From an uncultured Mycoplasmatota bacterium (GTDB lineage: Bacteria > Bacillota_I > Bacilli_A > RF39 > UBA660): a stretch of 45,696 nt of DNA. A program made the position numbers and the translations under genes. The stretch spans positions 1-45,696 of the forward strand of contig CANSRG010000005.1 of NCBI GenBank assembly GCA_947649355.1, read 5' to 3'. The notes under the pieces are model-generated. The model was given only the letters and a program-made list of their open reading frames with translations. It searched no databases and was not told the DNA's origin. Shown piece by piece: positions 1 to 8,589 of this stretch. The stretch's first letter is position 1. The number at the start of each line of letters is the position of its first letter.

Positions 1-63
1 TATGAAAAAAGTGCATATAACGTTTTTTATTACACACACTAAAAATTATATAACCGTCATTTT

Positions 64-90
64 AGAATCTTTTATAAGATTCTTTTTTTC
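64..90 (+). terminator. Rho-independent terminator before the T4SS-like operon
   Basis: A perfect 8-bp stem (AGAATCTT 64-71, AAGATTCT 76-83) with a 4-nt loop is followed by a T-run. It should end transcription from a gene to the left of the window and insulate the operon that begins at 133. A possible -10 (TAAAAT, 106-111) lies just downstream, without a convincing -35. Confidence 0.8.
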
Positions 91-132
91 TTTAATAATT
101 CATGATAAAATATTTATAGGGATGTGTAGATT

Positions 133-1260
133 ATGAGAAAATTGTCTTTCTTTTTATTTTTATTCTTTTTCTATTTTAATGTTTCTGCACAATCAAAGAC
201 TATTTTGTTAGTTGCTGGACATGGACTTGGTAAAGATTGTAATCATGCATCTGTGACTCTTGATGGAATCACTTATTATGAAAATAAAGAAGCACGTATT
301 CTAGTTGATAAAATTGCTTTTTATTTAAAACAGGCTGGTATTTCTTATGAAATTGCAAATGAGATTGTTGGGGATTCTTTTTGGTCTAGTGATTCTTCTG
401 TTAGAAATGAAGCAAGAGAGTGTGTAAATCCTAATACTAGTTCTTGTTGTGGATATCGGACAAGTACACTTGGTACTTATTCTAATACTTTGTTAAACCA
501 TGTAGATGAAGTTGGTGCTTCTAAATATTCTTTAGTTTTAGAAGTTCATTTTAATGGGGGAGGCGGAAACTATAGTTTAGTGATGGGTCGTGATGATGTT
601 TTAAGAAGTAATGGACTTAAAATTAGTCAAGCTGTTGTAGATTCTATTTCTTATGGAGAAGCAATTTATGGAATAGATAGTAAGTTTTTTGGTTCTTCTT
701 TAGGTACTATCACGAAATTTTATCAGCAAAGGAGTATTCCTACTTATTATTTAGAAACTGTTTTTATGGATAATATTTCTCAGTTTCGGGCGTATTTAAA
801 TCATAAAGAAAAAGTTGCTCAAAGTATTTCAGATGTGTTAATTTCTCTTGCTCCAGAAAGTAAGGGTGGTTTTACAACTGGTTCTTCTTCTACTAGTTCT
901 GGGCGTCATATAGATCCTTATCCAAATATTTTTGGAATTACTCATTTGTCTAGTTTTTTAGATGTTGGATGTAATACGATATTTTTTACATCTTCTGGTA
1001 GCGAGACAGAATTAAAATCTTTTTTAGATGATTTATTTCGAATGATTCAAATTCTTACGCCAGTCATTGTTTTAATATTTATTACTTTAGATTATATTAA
1101 AGTTATTGTTGGTCAAGAAGATAGTTTTAAAAAGGCAAATCAAAAAGCTTTAAAGAGAATTTCAATTGGTATTTTAATTTTCTTCTTACCATATGTATTA
1201 GATTTATTGTTTCATTTATTTGGACTTTATGATTTGAGTCGTTGTGGGATAGGGGGATAA
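133..1260 (+). CDS. Secreted N-acetylmuramoyl-L-alanine amidase (Amidase_3-like) with C-terminal pilin-like membrane module
   Basis: The 375-residue protein has a signal peptide (about residues 1-20) and an Amidase_3-type zinc hydrolase domain (about 22-240). Candidate metal and catalytic residues are H30 in AGHG, a Glu in YYENKEA (50-53), H139 in LEVHFNGG and E208 in YLETV. This family cleaves the amide bond between MurNAc and the peptide stem. After a Ser/Gly linker and the motif DPYPNIFG comes an 80-residue module with two hydrophobic helices (about 303-323 and 346-366) separated by a Lys/Arg-rich loop. That layout resembles VirB2/TrbC-type pilins. The same module ends the next two proteins. 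The amidase call is firm at domain level; the pilin relation is inferred from topology and from the VirB6, PrgI and VirB4 genes downstream. The next gene starts one base after this stop. Confidence 0.8.
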   Translation: MRKLSFFLFLFFFYFNVSAQSKTILLVAGHGLGKDCNHASVTLDGITYYENKEARILVDKIAFYLKQAGISYEIANEIVGDSFWSSDSSVRNEARECVNPNTSSCCGYRTSTLGTYSNTLLNHVDEVGASKYSLVLEVHFNGGGGNYSLVMGRDDVLRSNGLKISQAVVDSISYGEAIYGIDSKFFGSSLGTITKFYQQRSIPTYYLETVFMDNISQFRAYLNHKEKVAQSISDVLISLAPESKGGFTTGSSSTSSGRHIDPYPNIFGITHLSSFLDVGCNTIFFTSSGSETELKSFLDDLFRMIQILTPVIVLIFITLDYIKVIVGQEDSFKKANQKALKRISIGILIFFLPYVLDLLFHLFGLYDLSRCGIGG

Positions 1261-1261
1261 T

Positions 1262-2386
1262 ATGAAAAAATTATTTTGTTTTCTTTTTTGTTTTCTTTTT
1301 CCTATTATAGTTCAAGCTTATTATCCGAGTGATTTTGCAGAGATTGATGGCGAGAAGATTTGGATGGGATGGACAGAGTTTGAATCTGGGAGTATAGAAA
1401 ATAATCATACAGGTTATGGAGCTATTGAAAAAAGTTCTCAAGTTTCTTATGGTCGTTACCAATTTCATATTGGATTTTCTGATTTAACTATTTTTATGCA
1501 GAGAATGTTAGAGATTGATTCGGATATTTATGGTGGATTTTCTTCTTTTGTTCAATATTCTGCACCTGATGGAAAAGGTGGAAATCCTTATTTTTCTGCT
1601 CATAAAAAAGAATTAGTCGCTTTGTGGAAAGAATATTCTATGAATGGAGATGAAAGATTTCGAACTACTCAAGACGAAGTTTCTTATGAACTTTATTATG
1701 TGCCTACAAAAGAAGTGTTGCGTCAAAAAGGAATTTTATTAGAAAATTTTGGGCCTGCTTTAAGAGGTACTGTATGGTCTGTTGCTATTCGAGACGGTAG
1801 ATTATATCCAAATGCTTTAAATTCTCAAACATATCGAGCTCTTGTTTCAACTTATCATGAAGGAATTTCTGAGAAAGAATATATTGAAAATATTATGAAT
1901 TCTCAAGCCAGTTATCATAGTGGTGATGGAAGTCGTTGGTCAGTTAGTCAAAAAAATGCTTCTTTTGCAGTAATAAATAGTGATGGGACAAGTTCTAGTA
2001 ACTCTTCTGTTGGAGGAGTGCTTGGAGGTTCTTTAGATGACCCTTATCCAAATATTTTTGGTGTGACTCATTTAAAAAGTGATAAAGGATTTACTTGTTC
2101 TACTTTTTTGGTAAATCAATATGGCGAATTAAATGACATAGGACAGTTTTTAAATGATATCTTCTTTTTTCTTAAAATTTTAGCTCCTGTTTTTGTTCTT
2201 ATATTTACTACTATTGATTTTCTTCGTTCACTCACTAGTAATGATGCAGATTATTTCAAAAAAATGCGGCAAAGAACCTTTAAAAGACTTTGTATTGGTT
2301 TAATTATTTTTTTCTTACCTTTTCTTTTAGATATTCTTTTTGAAATGTTTGGATTATATGATATTAGTAATTGTGGTATCGCTTAA
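1262..2386 (+). CDS. Secreted lysozyme/transglycosylase-like protein with C-terminal pilin-like membrane module
   Basis: The 374-residue protein has a signal peptide (1-19, ending VQA) and a domain of about 210 residues. That domain contains ESGS (41-44) followed by SYGRYQF (62-68). An E-S-G element followed by a Y-G-x-Y-Q motif is seen in lysozyme-fold muramidases and transglycosylases, so E41 is the candidate catalytic acid. This assignment is an inference and weaker than for the amidase. A Ser/Gly-rich linker and DPYPNIFGVTH lead into the shared two-helix module (about residues 295-374). That module closely matches the end of the preceding protein, down to the ending FGLYDISNCGI. A G-rich ribosome-binding site overlaps the end of the upstream gene, indicating translational coupling. 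Confidence 0.65.
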   Translation: MKKLFCFLFCFLFPIIVQAYYPSDFAEIDGEKIWMGWTEFESGSIENNHTGYGAIEKSSQVSYGRYQFHIGFSDLTIFMQRMLEIDSDIYGGFSSFVQYSAPDGKGGNPYFSAHKKELVALWKEYSMNGDERFRTTQDEVSYELYYVPTKEVLRQKGILLENFGPALRGTVWSVAIRDGRLYPNALNSQTYRALVSTYHEGISEKEYIENIMNSQASYHSGDGSRWSVSQKNASFAVINSDGTSSSNSSVGGVLGGSLDDPYPNIFGVTHLKSDKGFTCSTFLVNQYGELNDIGQFLNDIFFFLKILAPVFVLIFTTIDFLRSLTSNDADYFKKMRQRTFKRLCIGLIIFFLPFLLDILFEMFGLYDISNCGIA

Positions 2387-2443
2387 TTTATTGTATAATG
2401 ATTGTGTTAAATTCTTTTCAAATGCAGATGCATTTGATATAAT
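2371..2443 (+). promoter_or_regulatory. Two promoter-like elements and a palindrome before the third hydrolase gene
   Basis: TTGTGG (2371-2376), a 17-bp spacer and TATAAT (2394-2399) form one candidate promoter inside the end of the previous gene. A second TATAAT (2438-2443) has TTTTCA 17 bp upstream (2415-2420). Its spacer holds the inverted repeat CAAATGCA-GA-TGCATTTG (2419-2436), which is well placed for a repressor operator. The 81-bp gap is the only sizeable one among the three hydrolase genes, so independent control of the third is plausible. Confidence 0.4.
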
Positions 2444-2467
2444 AAATGAAGTGAAGAGTGTGGACTT

Positions 2468-3553
2468 ATGAAAAAAATAATTTTTTTACTGTTTTTTGTC
2501 TTTTTTCTAGGAACTAATGTTTCTGCTTCTTCTTGTAAACCAAAGGCTTTTAAGGAAGTGAGTTATCTTCAAGGAGAGTATAGGGACATTGGTTATTGTG
2601 ATGTTTCTAAAAGTAATATGGCTGGTAGTGGTTGTATGGCTGTTTCTTATGCAATGCTTGTTGCTAATTTAACTGATTCTAGTGTAACTCCTAAAACGAT
2701 TCGAGATGAAATTTGTAATTCTTCTTCTTTAAGACTTAATGTTCGTGGAGTAAATGGAAATGGGCCAGGTCAAGCTTCTTATATGATGGGAAGTGGAGTA
2801 GATGCTTTAGCTGTACGTGATAAATATCATCTAAAAATTGAACGTTATACTATAAGAGATATCAATGATATAAAAGAAAGTTTAAAAAGTGGAAGTATGT
2901 TTATTGCTTCTATTAAATGTCCAAGTCCTGGAAGTGGTAATGCTCCTGGCTGTAAATTTACTTCTAGTTCTAGTGGTCATTATGTTGTGTTATCAAATGT
3001 AGATGAAACAGGAAAAATTGTTGTTTTAAATCCTGGAAGTTCTAATACTAGACAAAATTCTTGGGATGACTCAGAAATTTCTGCGAATATTTTAAATGTA
3101 ATCAATGCAGGCTTTTGGAAAGTAGATGGTACGAGTGATGATTGTTCAAAAGTTTTAAATGGAGGGTCTAGTGGTTCCTCTGGTTCTTCTACAGAAAATT
3201 CAGGTTCTACAAAAGATGACTATGAGAATTTTTTTCCAGATTTAGAAACTGATAGTTCACATGGAATCATTTTTGTTGATAGTAATGGTGATTTAAATGA
3301 GTTAGGTCAGTTTGTAGATGGTGCATTTTTGTTCATTAAAATTGCCGCGCCAGTTCTAGTTTTAATTTTATCTACACTAGATTATATCAAAGCAATTTCT
3401 AATTCTAATCAAGATGATATTAAAAAAGCAAATCAACGTACTATAAAAAGGGCTATTATTGGTCTTATAATATTTTTCTTACCATTTTTATTAGAATTAT
3501 TATTTCATTTATTTGGTTTATATGATATTAGCATTTATGGTGTTGGTTCTTAG
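2468..3553 (+). CDS. Secreted C39/papain-like cysteine peptidase with C-terminal pilin-like membrane module
   Basis: The 361-residue protein has a signal peptide (1-20, ending VSA) and a peptidase domain (about 21-220). The likely nucleophile is C56 in SGCMAVSYAM and the likely general base is H171 in SSGHYVVLSNV, with a following D/N-rich strand (VVLNPGSS). This is the pattern of the C39-like family 2 fold. In this context the substrate is probably the peptidoglycan peptide, but that is inferred. After a Ser/Gly linker come the same two hydrophobic helices with a Lys/Arg loop that end the two upstream proteins, here ending LLFHLFGLYDIS. A strong ribosome-binding site (AAAGGAGG) just after its stop serves the next gene. 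Confidence 0.7.
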   Translation: MKKIIFLLFFVFFLGTNVSASSCKPKAFKEVSYLQGEYRDIGYCDVSKSNMAGSGCMAVSYAMLVANLTDSSVTPKTIRDEICNSSSLRLNVRGVNGNGPGQASYMMGSGVDALAVRDKYHLKIERYTIRDINDIKESLKSGSMFIASIKCPSPGSGNAPGCKFTSSSSGHYVVLSNVDETGKIVVLNPGSSNTRQNSWDDSEISANILNVINAGFWKVDGTSDDCSKVLNGGSSGSSGSSTENSGSTKDDYENFFPDLETDSSHGIIFVDSNGDLNELGQFVDGAFLFIKIAAPVLVLILSTLDYIKAISNSNQDDIKKANQRTIKRAIIGLIIFFLPFLLELLFHLFGLYDISIYGVGS

Positions 3554-3567
3554 AAAGGAGGATAAAT

Positions 3568-5742
3568 ATGTTTCTTACTTTAAATTTTCTTACAGATTGG
3601 ATCAATAATTCATTTCATCACATTTTATTATTTTTAGATAGTGTTGTTTATTGGGCAGCAAGTAATTGCTATCAGCTTTTTATTAAACTTGCTTCTACAA
3701 GAATTTTTGAAGATGAATTTTTTGCTAATTTTGCCCAAAGAATCTATTCTATTTTAGGTATTTTTATGCTTTTTTATCTTGCTTATGCTCTATTAAATGC
3801 AATAGTAGATCCAGAAAAATTGGCAAAAGGCGATAAAAGTGTTTCTAAATTAGCAAGTAATTTGATTATTTCTTTAGTGATACTAGGGTTTTTACCATCT
3901 ATTTTTACTTATGCTTATCGTGTGCAAAATTACGTATTATCTTCTAATGTAATAGGAGCTTTAATTTTAGGTACACCAGTTGTAGAGGTAAATGAAGGTA
4001 ATTCGAATGAAGAGGCGATGCTTCGTTTTGGAGATGTATTGTCTTTTGCAGTTTTAAATACTTTTTTGAACTCGGATAATACCAATTTTAATATAGGAAA
4101 AACTATAGATAATCGAGATTATAATTGGTTTGATTTAAAAGCCGATATTTTAGAAAATGGAGATTATAGTCAAATGCCTGGTATGGCTGAGGCTGTATCT
4201 AATGGGGCAATTGTTATCAATGCAAATGGCTCTGAAGGAAATAAAAAAGTTATTGATTACAAAGGTTTTATTTCAACTATCGTTGGATTATTCTTACTTT
4301 ATATCATGCTTTCTTTTACTATTGATTTAGGAATACGAATATTTAAATTTGCTTTTTGTCAGTTAATTGCTCCAATACCTATTATTATGAGAGCTGTTCC
4401 TGGAAAAAAAGGAACATTTGATAAGTATTTGAAACAAACGTTAGCTATTTATTTTGAGGTATTTATAAGAGTTGCATGTGTTTATATGGCAATATATTTT
4501 ATTGATGCAATTTATAAGTCAAATAATTTAAAACAATTTTTTACAGGTGGAATTCAAGGAATGTTAGCTTTTGTTATTGTTATTATGGGTATTTTAGCTG
4601 GTGCAAAACAACTTCCTAAAATGATTAGTGACTTCTTAGGAATTGAAACTGGAGGTCTAAAACTTGGACTTACAGACAAGTTAAAAGCTGGTGGATTCTT
4701 TGCTGGAGGAGCGATGCTTGGTGCTGGTGTGACTGGACTTGTTCGTAATGGTGTTGCAGGAGCACAGAATGCTTGGAAAAATGGAAAAGGAGCTGTTAAA
4801 TCTTTTGCCAATGGTGATATTAAATCTGGACTTCTTGGAGTAGGAAAAACCTTATGGGGTGGTACTGCTGGAATATTAGGTTCTACTTTTGCTGGAGGTG
4901 CTTCTGGTATGATGAATGCATATAAATCAGGAAAAGATGCAAAAGGTTGGGGGGATATGCGGAAAGCAGCAGGAGCAGGTGCTAAAGCAAGTTATGACAA
5001 GCGCATTTCACGTGAAAATTATATTGCTGCAAATAATGGAGTTATTGGGGCAATGGGCGCTAAATTTACAGATGTTGCTAGTGGCGTTAAAGAATGGGCA
5101 ACTGGAACAGGATTATCAAGTTTCTTAACGCAAATTGATTTTAAAGAAGGCTTTACGAAAGAATTTGATGCTTATAAAAATATCTACAGTATTCCAGAGT
5201 ATGAAGCTATGAGTACTCAATTAAATCACTTAAAAGGTTTAAAAGCTAGTGGCGCTACAGTTACAGAGACTGGTGACAATATTGATGATGCAATGCAATC
5301 TTTACAAGATAATATGCGAAATAAAAGGGTCGAAATGGTTAATAAAAATAAAGATGCTGCTGCATATGTTGCTTATAATTTAGCACGTTATGCGAAAGAT
5401 AATTATACTGAATTTAAAAAATCAGGCATGAATTTTAATGGATTAGATGTTGATGACTTTATTTTAAAAGGTGAAAAAGTATACCATAAAAATGGACATG
5501 AGTATTCAAGTCAGGATTTGTTAAAATTATTTGAAAATTTGGATACTTCTCAGTATACAATTCGGGCAGATGGTAAAGTTGATATTGGTATTGACCCTAC
5601 AACTGGAAAACAATATACTGATTCAGCGAAGGCCGGTTTAGAGCGTCAATTCTTTAATGCTAAGATTCAATTAAAAAATGATAAACAAAGCGCTGCATAC
5701 AAAGAAGCTCAAAAGAAAAAAGAAGCGGCTCAGAAGAAATAG
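3568..5742 (+). CDS. VirB6/TrbL-like polytopic membrane protein of a type IV secretion system
   Basis: The 724-residue protein has several hydrophobic helices in its first 370 residues (for example about 50-75, 95-120, 230-260 and 290-355). A Gly/Ala-rich stretch and a long hydrophilic C-terminal half follow, ending in a Lys/Glu/Ala tail. Size, topology and position directly upstream of PrgI- and VirB4-like genes fit the VirB6/TrbL inner-membrane channel subunit. No motif alone proves this. The gene lies 14 bp after the third hydrolase with a near-perfect ribosome-binding site. Such subunits would span the membrane and contact the VirB2-like segments of the upstream proteins, which is inference. 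Confidence 0.7.
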   Translation: MFLTLNFLTDWINNSFHHILLFLDSVVYWAASNCYQLFIKLASTRIFEDEFFANFAQRIYSILGIFMLFYLAYALLNAIVDPEKLAKGDKSVSKLASNLIISLVILGFLPSIFTYAYRVQNYVLSSNVIGALILGTPVVEVNEGNSNEEAMLRFGDVLSFAVLNTFLNSDNTNFNIGKTIDNRDYNWFDLKADILENGDYSQMPGMAEAVSNGAIVINANGSEGNKKVIDYKGFISTIVGLFLLYIMLSFTIDLGIRIFKFAFCQLIAPIPIIMRAVPGKKGTFDKYLKQTLAIYFEVFIRVACVYMAIYFIDAIYKSNNLKQFFTGGIQGMLAFVIVIMGILAGAKQLPKMISDFLGIETGGLKLGLTDKLKAGGFFAGGAMLGAGVTGLVRNGVAGAQNAWKNGKGAVKSFANGDIKSGLLGVGKTLWGGTAGILGSTFAGGASGMMNAYKSGKDAKGWGDMRKAAGAGAKASYDKRISRENYIAANNGVIGAMGAKFTDVASGVKEWATGTGLSSFLTQIDFKEGFTKEFDAYKNIYSIPEYEAMSTQLNHLKGLKASGATVTETGDNIDDAMQSLQDNMRNKRVEMVNKNKDAAAYVAYNLARYAKDNYTEFKKSGMNFNGLDVDDFILKGEKVYHKNGHEYSSQDLLKLFENLDTSQYTIRADGKVDIGIDPTTGKQYTDSAKAGLERQFFNAKIQLKNDKQSAAYKEAQKKKEAAQKK

Positions 5743-5756
5743 AAAGGGGATAATCT

Positions 5757-6065
5757 ATGGATAATTATTTAATACCTGCAAATACTAAGAAGTCTAAACT
5801 TATCTTAGGCTTCTTTACAACTATTGATTTAATTATATTTGGAATTGGTTGTTTAACGACAATTATTATGTTATTTATATTTCAAGGAATGAATTTTCAA
5901 ATGGCAATTCTTGTTTTATTACCTGCTTTAATATCTGGATTTTTAGTAATTCCTGTTCCTAATTATCATAATGTTTTACAACTTATTACAAATATTGTTA
6001 CATACATGTTAGGAAGAAAGAGGTATTATTGGAAAGGCTGGTGTATTCGTGATGGCAAAGAATAA
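5757..6065 (+). CDS. PrgI-like T4SS membrane protein
   Basis: The 102-residue protein begins with the short YLIPAN element seen near the start of PrgI-family proteins. Two closely spaced hydrophobic helices (about 16-38 and 45-66) and a basic C-terminus containing GRKRYYWKG follow. PrgI-like proteins are short bitopic or hairpin components usually encoded next to VirB4 in Gram-positive conjugation systems, where they are compared with VirB3. The ribosome-binding site is AAAGGGG. The gene overlaps the next by 14 bp, indicating tight coupling. Confidence 0.75.
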   Translation: MDNYLIPANTKKSKLILGFFTTIDLIIFGIGCLTTIIMLFIFQGMNFQMAILVLLPALISGFLVIPVPNYHNVLQLITNIVTYMLGRKRYYWKGWCIRDGKE

Positions 6066-6618
6066 AAAGGAAGAAATAGGAAGTAAATGGAGCGAAGATT
6101 GGGTTCCACTTAAAAATATTATGAATGGAATGATTCAACTTGAGAATGGGGAATATGTTACTGGTATTAAAATTGCTCCAAGAAATATTTTCATTTTAGA
6201 TGCTGGAACAAAAGATAATGTAATTTATCAGCTTCGTAATTTTTATAATTCTATCAATTTTGAATTTTGGCTAGTGGTTGCTGATCGACCAGTAGATATC
6301 AATGTATATTTGTCTCAATTGCAAATTTTATATAATAAGGCAACGAATGCTGTGACAAGAAAGTTAATCACTCAAGATATCAATAAGGCTAATATGTTTA
6401 TGAGTGCTGAATATAATGTGGTTGATACTGAATATTATATTTTATTTAAAGAAAAGAAATTGGATGTCATTCAAAAAAGACTTCACTCAATGATTAGTAA
6501 CCTTGCTAATTGTGGTTTAAATAGTCAACAAACAAGTAATAATGATTTACGAGTTATTTTAGATAATTTCTTCAATGGGGGGTCTGCAACAACATTTAGT
6601 GGGATGGTGAGTCCATAA
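6052..6618 (+). CDS. VirB4 N-terminal domain encoded as a separate protein (TraC-like)
   Basis: This 188-residue soluble protein matches in character the N-terminal part of Gram-positive VirB4/TraC proteins. Elements such as WVPLKNIMNGMIQLENGEYV and the following strands IKIAPRNIFIL are typical of that region. It has no Walker motifs. I chose ATG 6052 over the in-frame GTG at 6049. The stop TAA (6616-6618) overlaps the start of the VirB4 ATPase gene in a TAATG arrangement, so the two are translationally coupled and probably made in equal amounts. It either assembles with the ATPase as a separate subunit or is an independently evolved partner. The frames differ (6052 frame 1, 6618 frame 0). 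Confidence 0.65.
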   Translation: MAKNKKEEIGSKWSEDWVPLKNIMNGMIQLENGEYVTGIKIAPRNIFILDAGTKDNVIYQLRNFYNSINFEFWLVVADRPVDINVYLSQLQILYNKATNAVTRKLITQDINKANMFMSAEYNVVDTEYYILFKEKKLDVIQKRLHSMISNLANCGLNSQQTSNNDLRVILDNFFNGGSATTFSGMVSP

Positions 6619-8402
6619 TGAATATTAAAGCACAGATAGCTCCTAAAGGAGTTGAATTTAAACCAACAGAATTTATGATGAGTGGAAAATATTGTACTAT
6701 TTTAACTATAGTTTCTTTTCCTAAATTTATTCAACAAGGTTATTTGGCAAATTTAACGAATATTTCTGGAATTAAAGTAGTTGCAAAACATATTCCTATT
6801 GAGCTTTCTACTTTACAAAGAATGATCAATAAAGAAATTGCTGATTTAAAAACTAGATATCAAACAGAACATGACCGAACTATACAAGAAAGAATTCGTC
6901 AAGACTATGAATCTTTAGAACAATTTATTTCTATGCTAGTTGCTACTCAAGCACGTATATATGATTTTCAATTACATGTTTTAATTGCCGCGGATAGTAA
7001 AGAAGAGTTAGAAAATAAAAAGATGCAAGTTCGAAATTATTTAGATGCTCTTGGTATGAGAGGAATTTCTTTAATGTTTGAACAAGAAAAGGTTATTAAA
7101 TCTATGATTCCAATTTTTCCAAAGCAAGATGTAGAAGAACGTGTGGGTACACCTATCCCTTCTGTTACTATTGCAGCAATGTATCCTTTTATTTTTGATA
7201 GTATTAAAGATCCTGGAAATAGTACTTTATTTGGTGTAGATTTTTCTGGAGGAGTAGTTTTATTTAATCAATTTTTGTATCAGATAAAAAAAGAAAATAA
7301 TCGAAATAATGCGAATGTAATTATTTTAGGTGCTTCTGGTTCAGGTAAATCTACTGCTGCAAAACTACTATTACGAAGTCATATACGAAATGAATATAAA
7401 CTTGTTTGTATCGATCCTGAAGGCGAACTAGAAGAAATGACTCGTAGTATGGGTGGTGACTTTCTAGACCTTGGAAAAGGTGGAGAGTTTGGAATGGTCA
7501 ATCCTTTAGAAATTGTTATTGATGCTGATGAAGAAGAAATCAATCAAGGACTTGGATATACAGTTTTAACAAGAACTATTCAACAGTTAAAAGCATTTAT
7601 GAAATATTATAGTCCAGATATTGAAGAAGATGTTTTAACTATGTTTAGTGAAGTCGTGCAAGATACTTATAAGCGTTATAAGATTGATTTTGATACAGAT
7701 TATACAAAATTTACAAGTGAAGATTATCCAACTTTTGATGATGTTTATGCCACAATTAAAGGTAGACTTTTATCTATGACAGAAAAAACTCATGAACGAG
7801 ATGTTATGGAAAGATTAGAGCTTAAAATTAGACCTCTTGTTAAGGAACTTCGTTATTATTTTACAGGGCATACTACATTAGGAATTCAAAGTGATTTTAT
7901 TGTATTTAATATTAAAGAACTTATGAATGCAGATGAAAATGTTAAAAATGCATTATTCTTTAATATCTTAAAATATGCTTGGGGACTTTGTTTAGATCCT
8001 TCTGTAAATACTGTTCTTTGTGTGGATGAAGCTCATGTACTTTTATCAACCAAAAATGAACTTGGAGCAGAATTTTTGGCTCAAATTCAAAGACGGAGTA
8101 GAAAATATAATACTGGAACGATTATTATTACTCAACAACCTACTGATTTTGCAGCACCAAGTGTTATTACTCATGGTAAAGCAATATTTGACAATGCATC
8201 TTACTATATTGTTATGGGTCTTAAAAAACAAGCTGTGGATGATTTATCAAAACTAATTGATTTAAATGAAAGTGAACGAGATAGTGTAAAATATTATAAT
8301 CAAGGAGAAGCACTATTTGTTTGTGGAAATAGAAGAATGCGAATAAATATAATTGTAACTCAAGAAGAATTAGATTCTTTTGGGTCTGGTGGTGGATTAT
8401 AA
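6618..8402 (+). CDS. virB4: VirB4-family T4SS ATPase
   Basis: The 594-residue protein starts at a point normally inside a full VirB4 (IAPKGVEFKPTEF). It then has the ATPase core: Walker A GASGSGKST (about 238-246), Walker B VLCVDEAH (about 467-474) and the later QRRSRKYNTGTII and ITQQPTDF motifs of the VirB4/TraE family. VirB4 ATPases energise pilus biogenesis and substrate transfer at the cytoplasmic face of the channel. The N-terminal domain is supplied by the upstream gene. A terminator follows 50 bp after the stop, so this is the last gene of the operon. No VirD4 or relaxase gene lies next to it. Confidence 0.9.
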   Translation: MNIKAQIAPKGVEFKPTEFMMSGKYCTILTIVSFPKFIQQGYLANLTNISGIKVVAKHIPIELSTLQRMINKEIADLKTRYQTEHDRTIQERIRQDYESLEQFISMLVATQARIYDFQLHVLIAADSKEELENKKMQVRNYLDALGMRGISLMFEQEKVIKSMIPIFPKQDVEERVGTPIPSVTIAAMYPFIFDSIKDPGNSTLFGVDFSGGVVLFNQFLYQIKKENNRNNANVIILGASGSGKSTAAKLLLRSHIRNEYKLVCIDPEGELEEMTRSMGGDFLDLGKGGEFGMVNPLEIVIDADEEEINQGLGYTVLTRTIQQLKAFMKYYSPDIEEDVLTMFSEVVQDTYKRYKIDFDTDYTKFTSEDYPTFDDVYATIKGRLLSMTEKTHERDVMERLELKIRPLVKELRYYFTGHTTLGIQSDFIVFNIKELMNADENVKNALFFNILKYAWGLCLDPSVNTVLCVDEAHVLLSTKNELGAEFLAQIQRRSRKYNTGTIIITQQPTDFAAPSVITHGKAIFDNASYYIVMGLKKQAVDDLSKLIDLNESERDSVKYYNQGEALFVCGNRRMRINIIVTQEELDSFGSGGGL

Positions 8403-8450
8403 TTAGAGAATGCCTAAATGATAAAATTTAAATTTTTTCTATAATGAGAG

Positions 8451-8480
8451 GATTGTAATCTTGGATACAATCTTTTTATT
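8451..8480 (+). terminator. Terminator after virB4
   Basis: A 7-bp stem (GATTGTA 8451-8457, TACAATC 8466-8472) with an 8-nt loop is followed by a T-run. It ends the T4SS-like operon. Confidence 0.8.
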
Positions 8481-8561
8481 ATTTATTTTATAAAAAATGT
8501 TTTGTTAGATGTTTAGTATAATTGGTATTGATGTATAATAAAGAATTTATTTATATTATGT

Positions 8562-8589
8562 AAAAAAACCACGCTTTTTAGTGTGGTTT
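8562..8589 (-). terminator. Terminator of the collagen-like gene cluster
   Basis: Read on the minus strand, a 9-bp stem (AAACCACAC / GCGTGGTTT, one wobble pair) with an A-rich loop is followed by seven T. It overlaps the stop codon of the last collagen-like gene. Confidence 0.85.

Noticed and set aside
2..132. Open frame from the ATG at position 2
   Set aside because: It runs through a strong terminator and encodes a low-complexity, Phe/Ile-rich peptide; no evidence of a gene.
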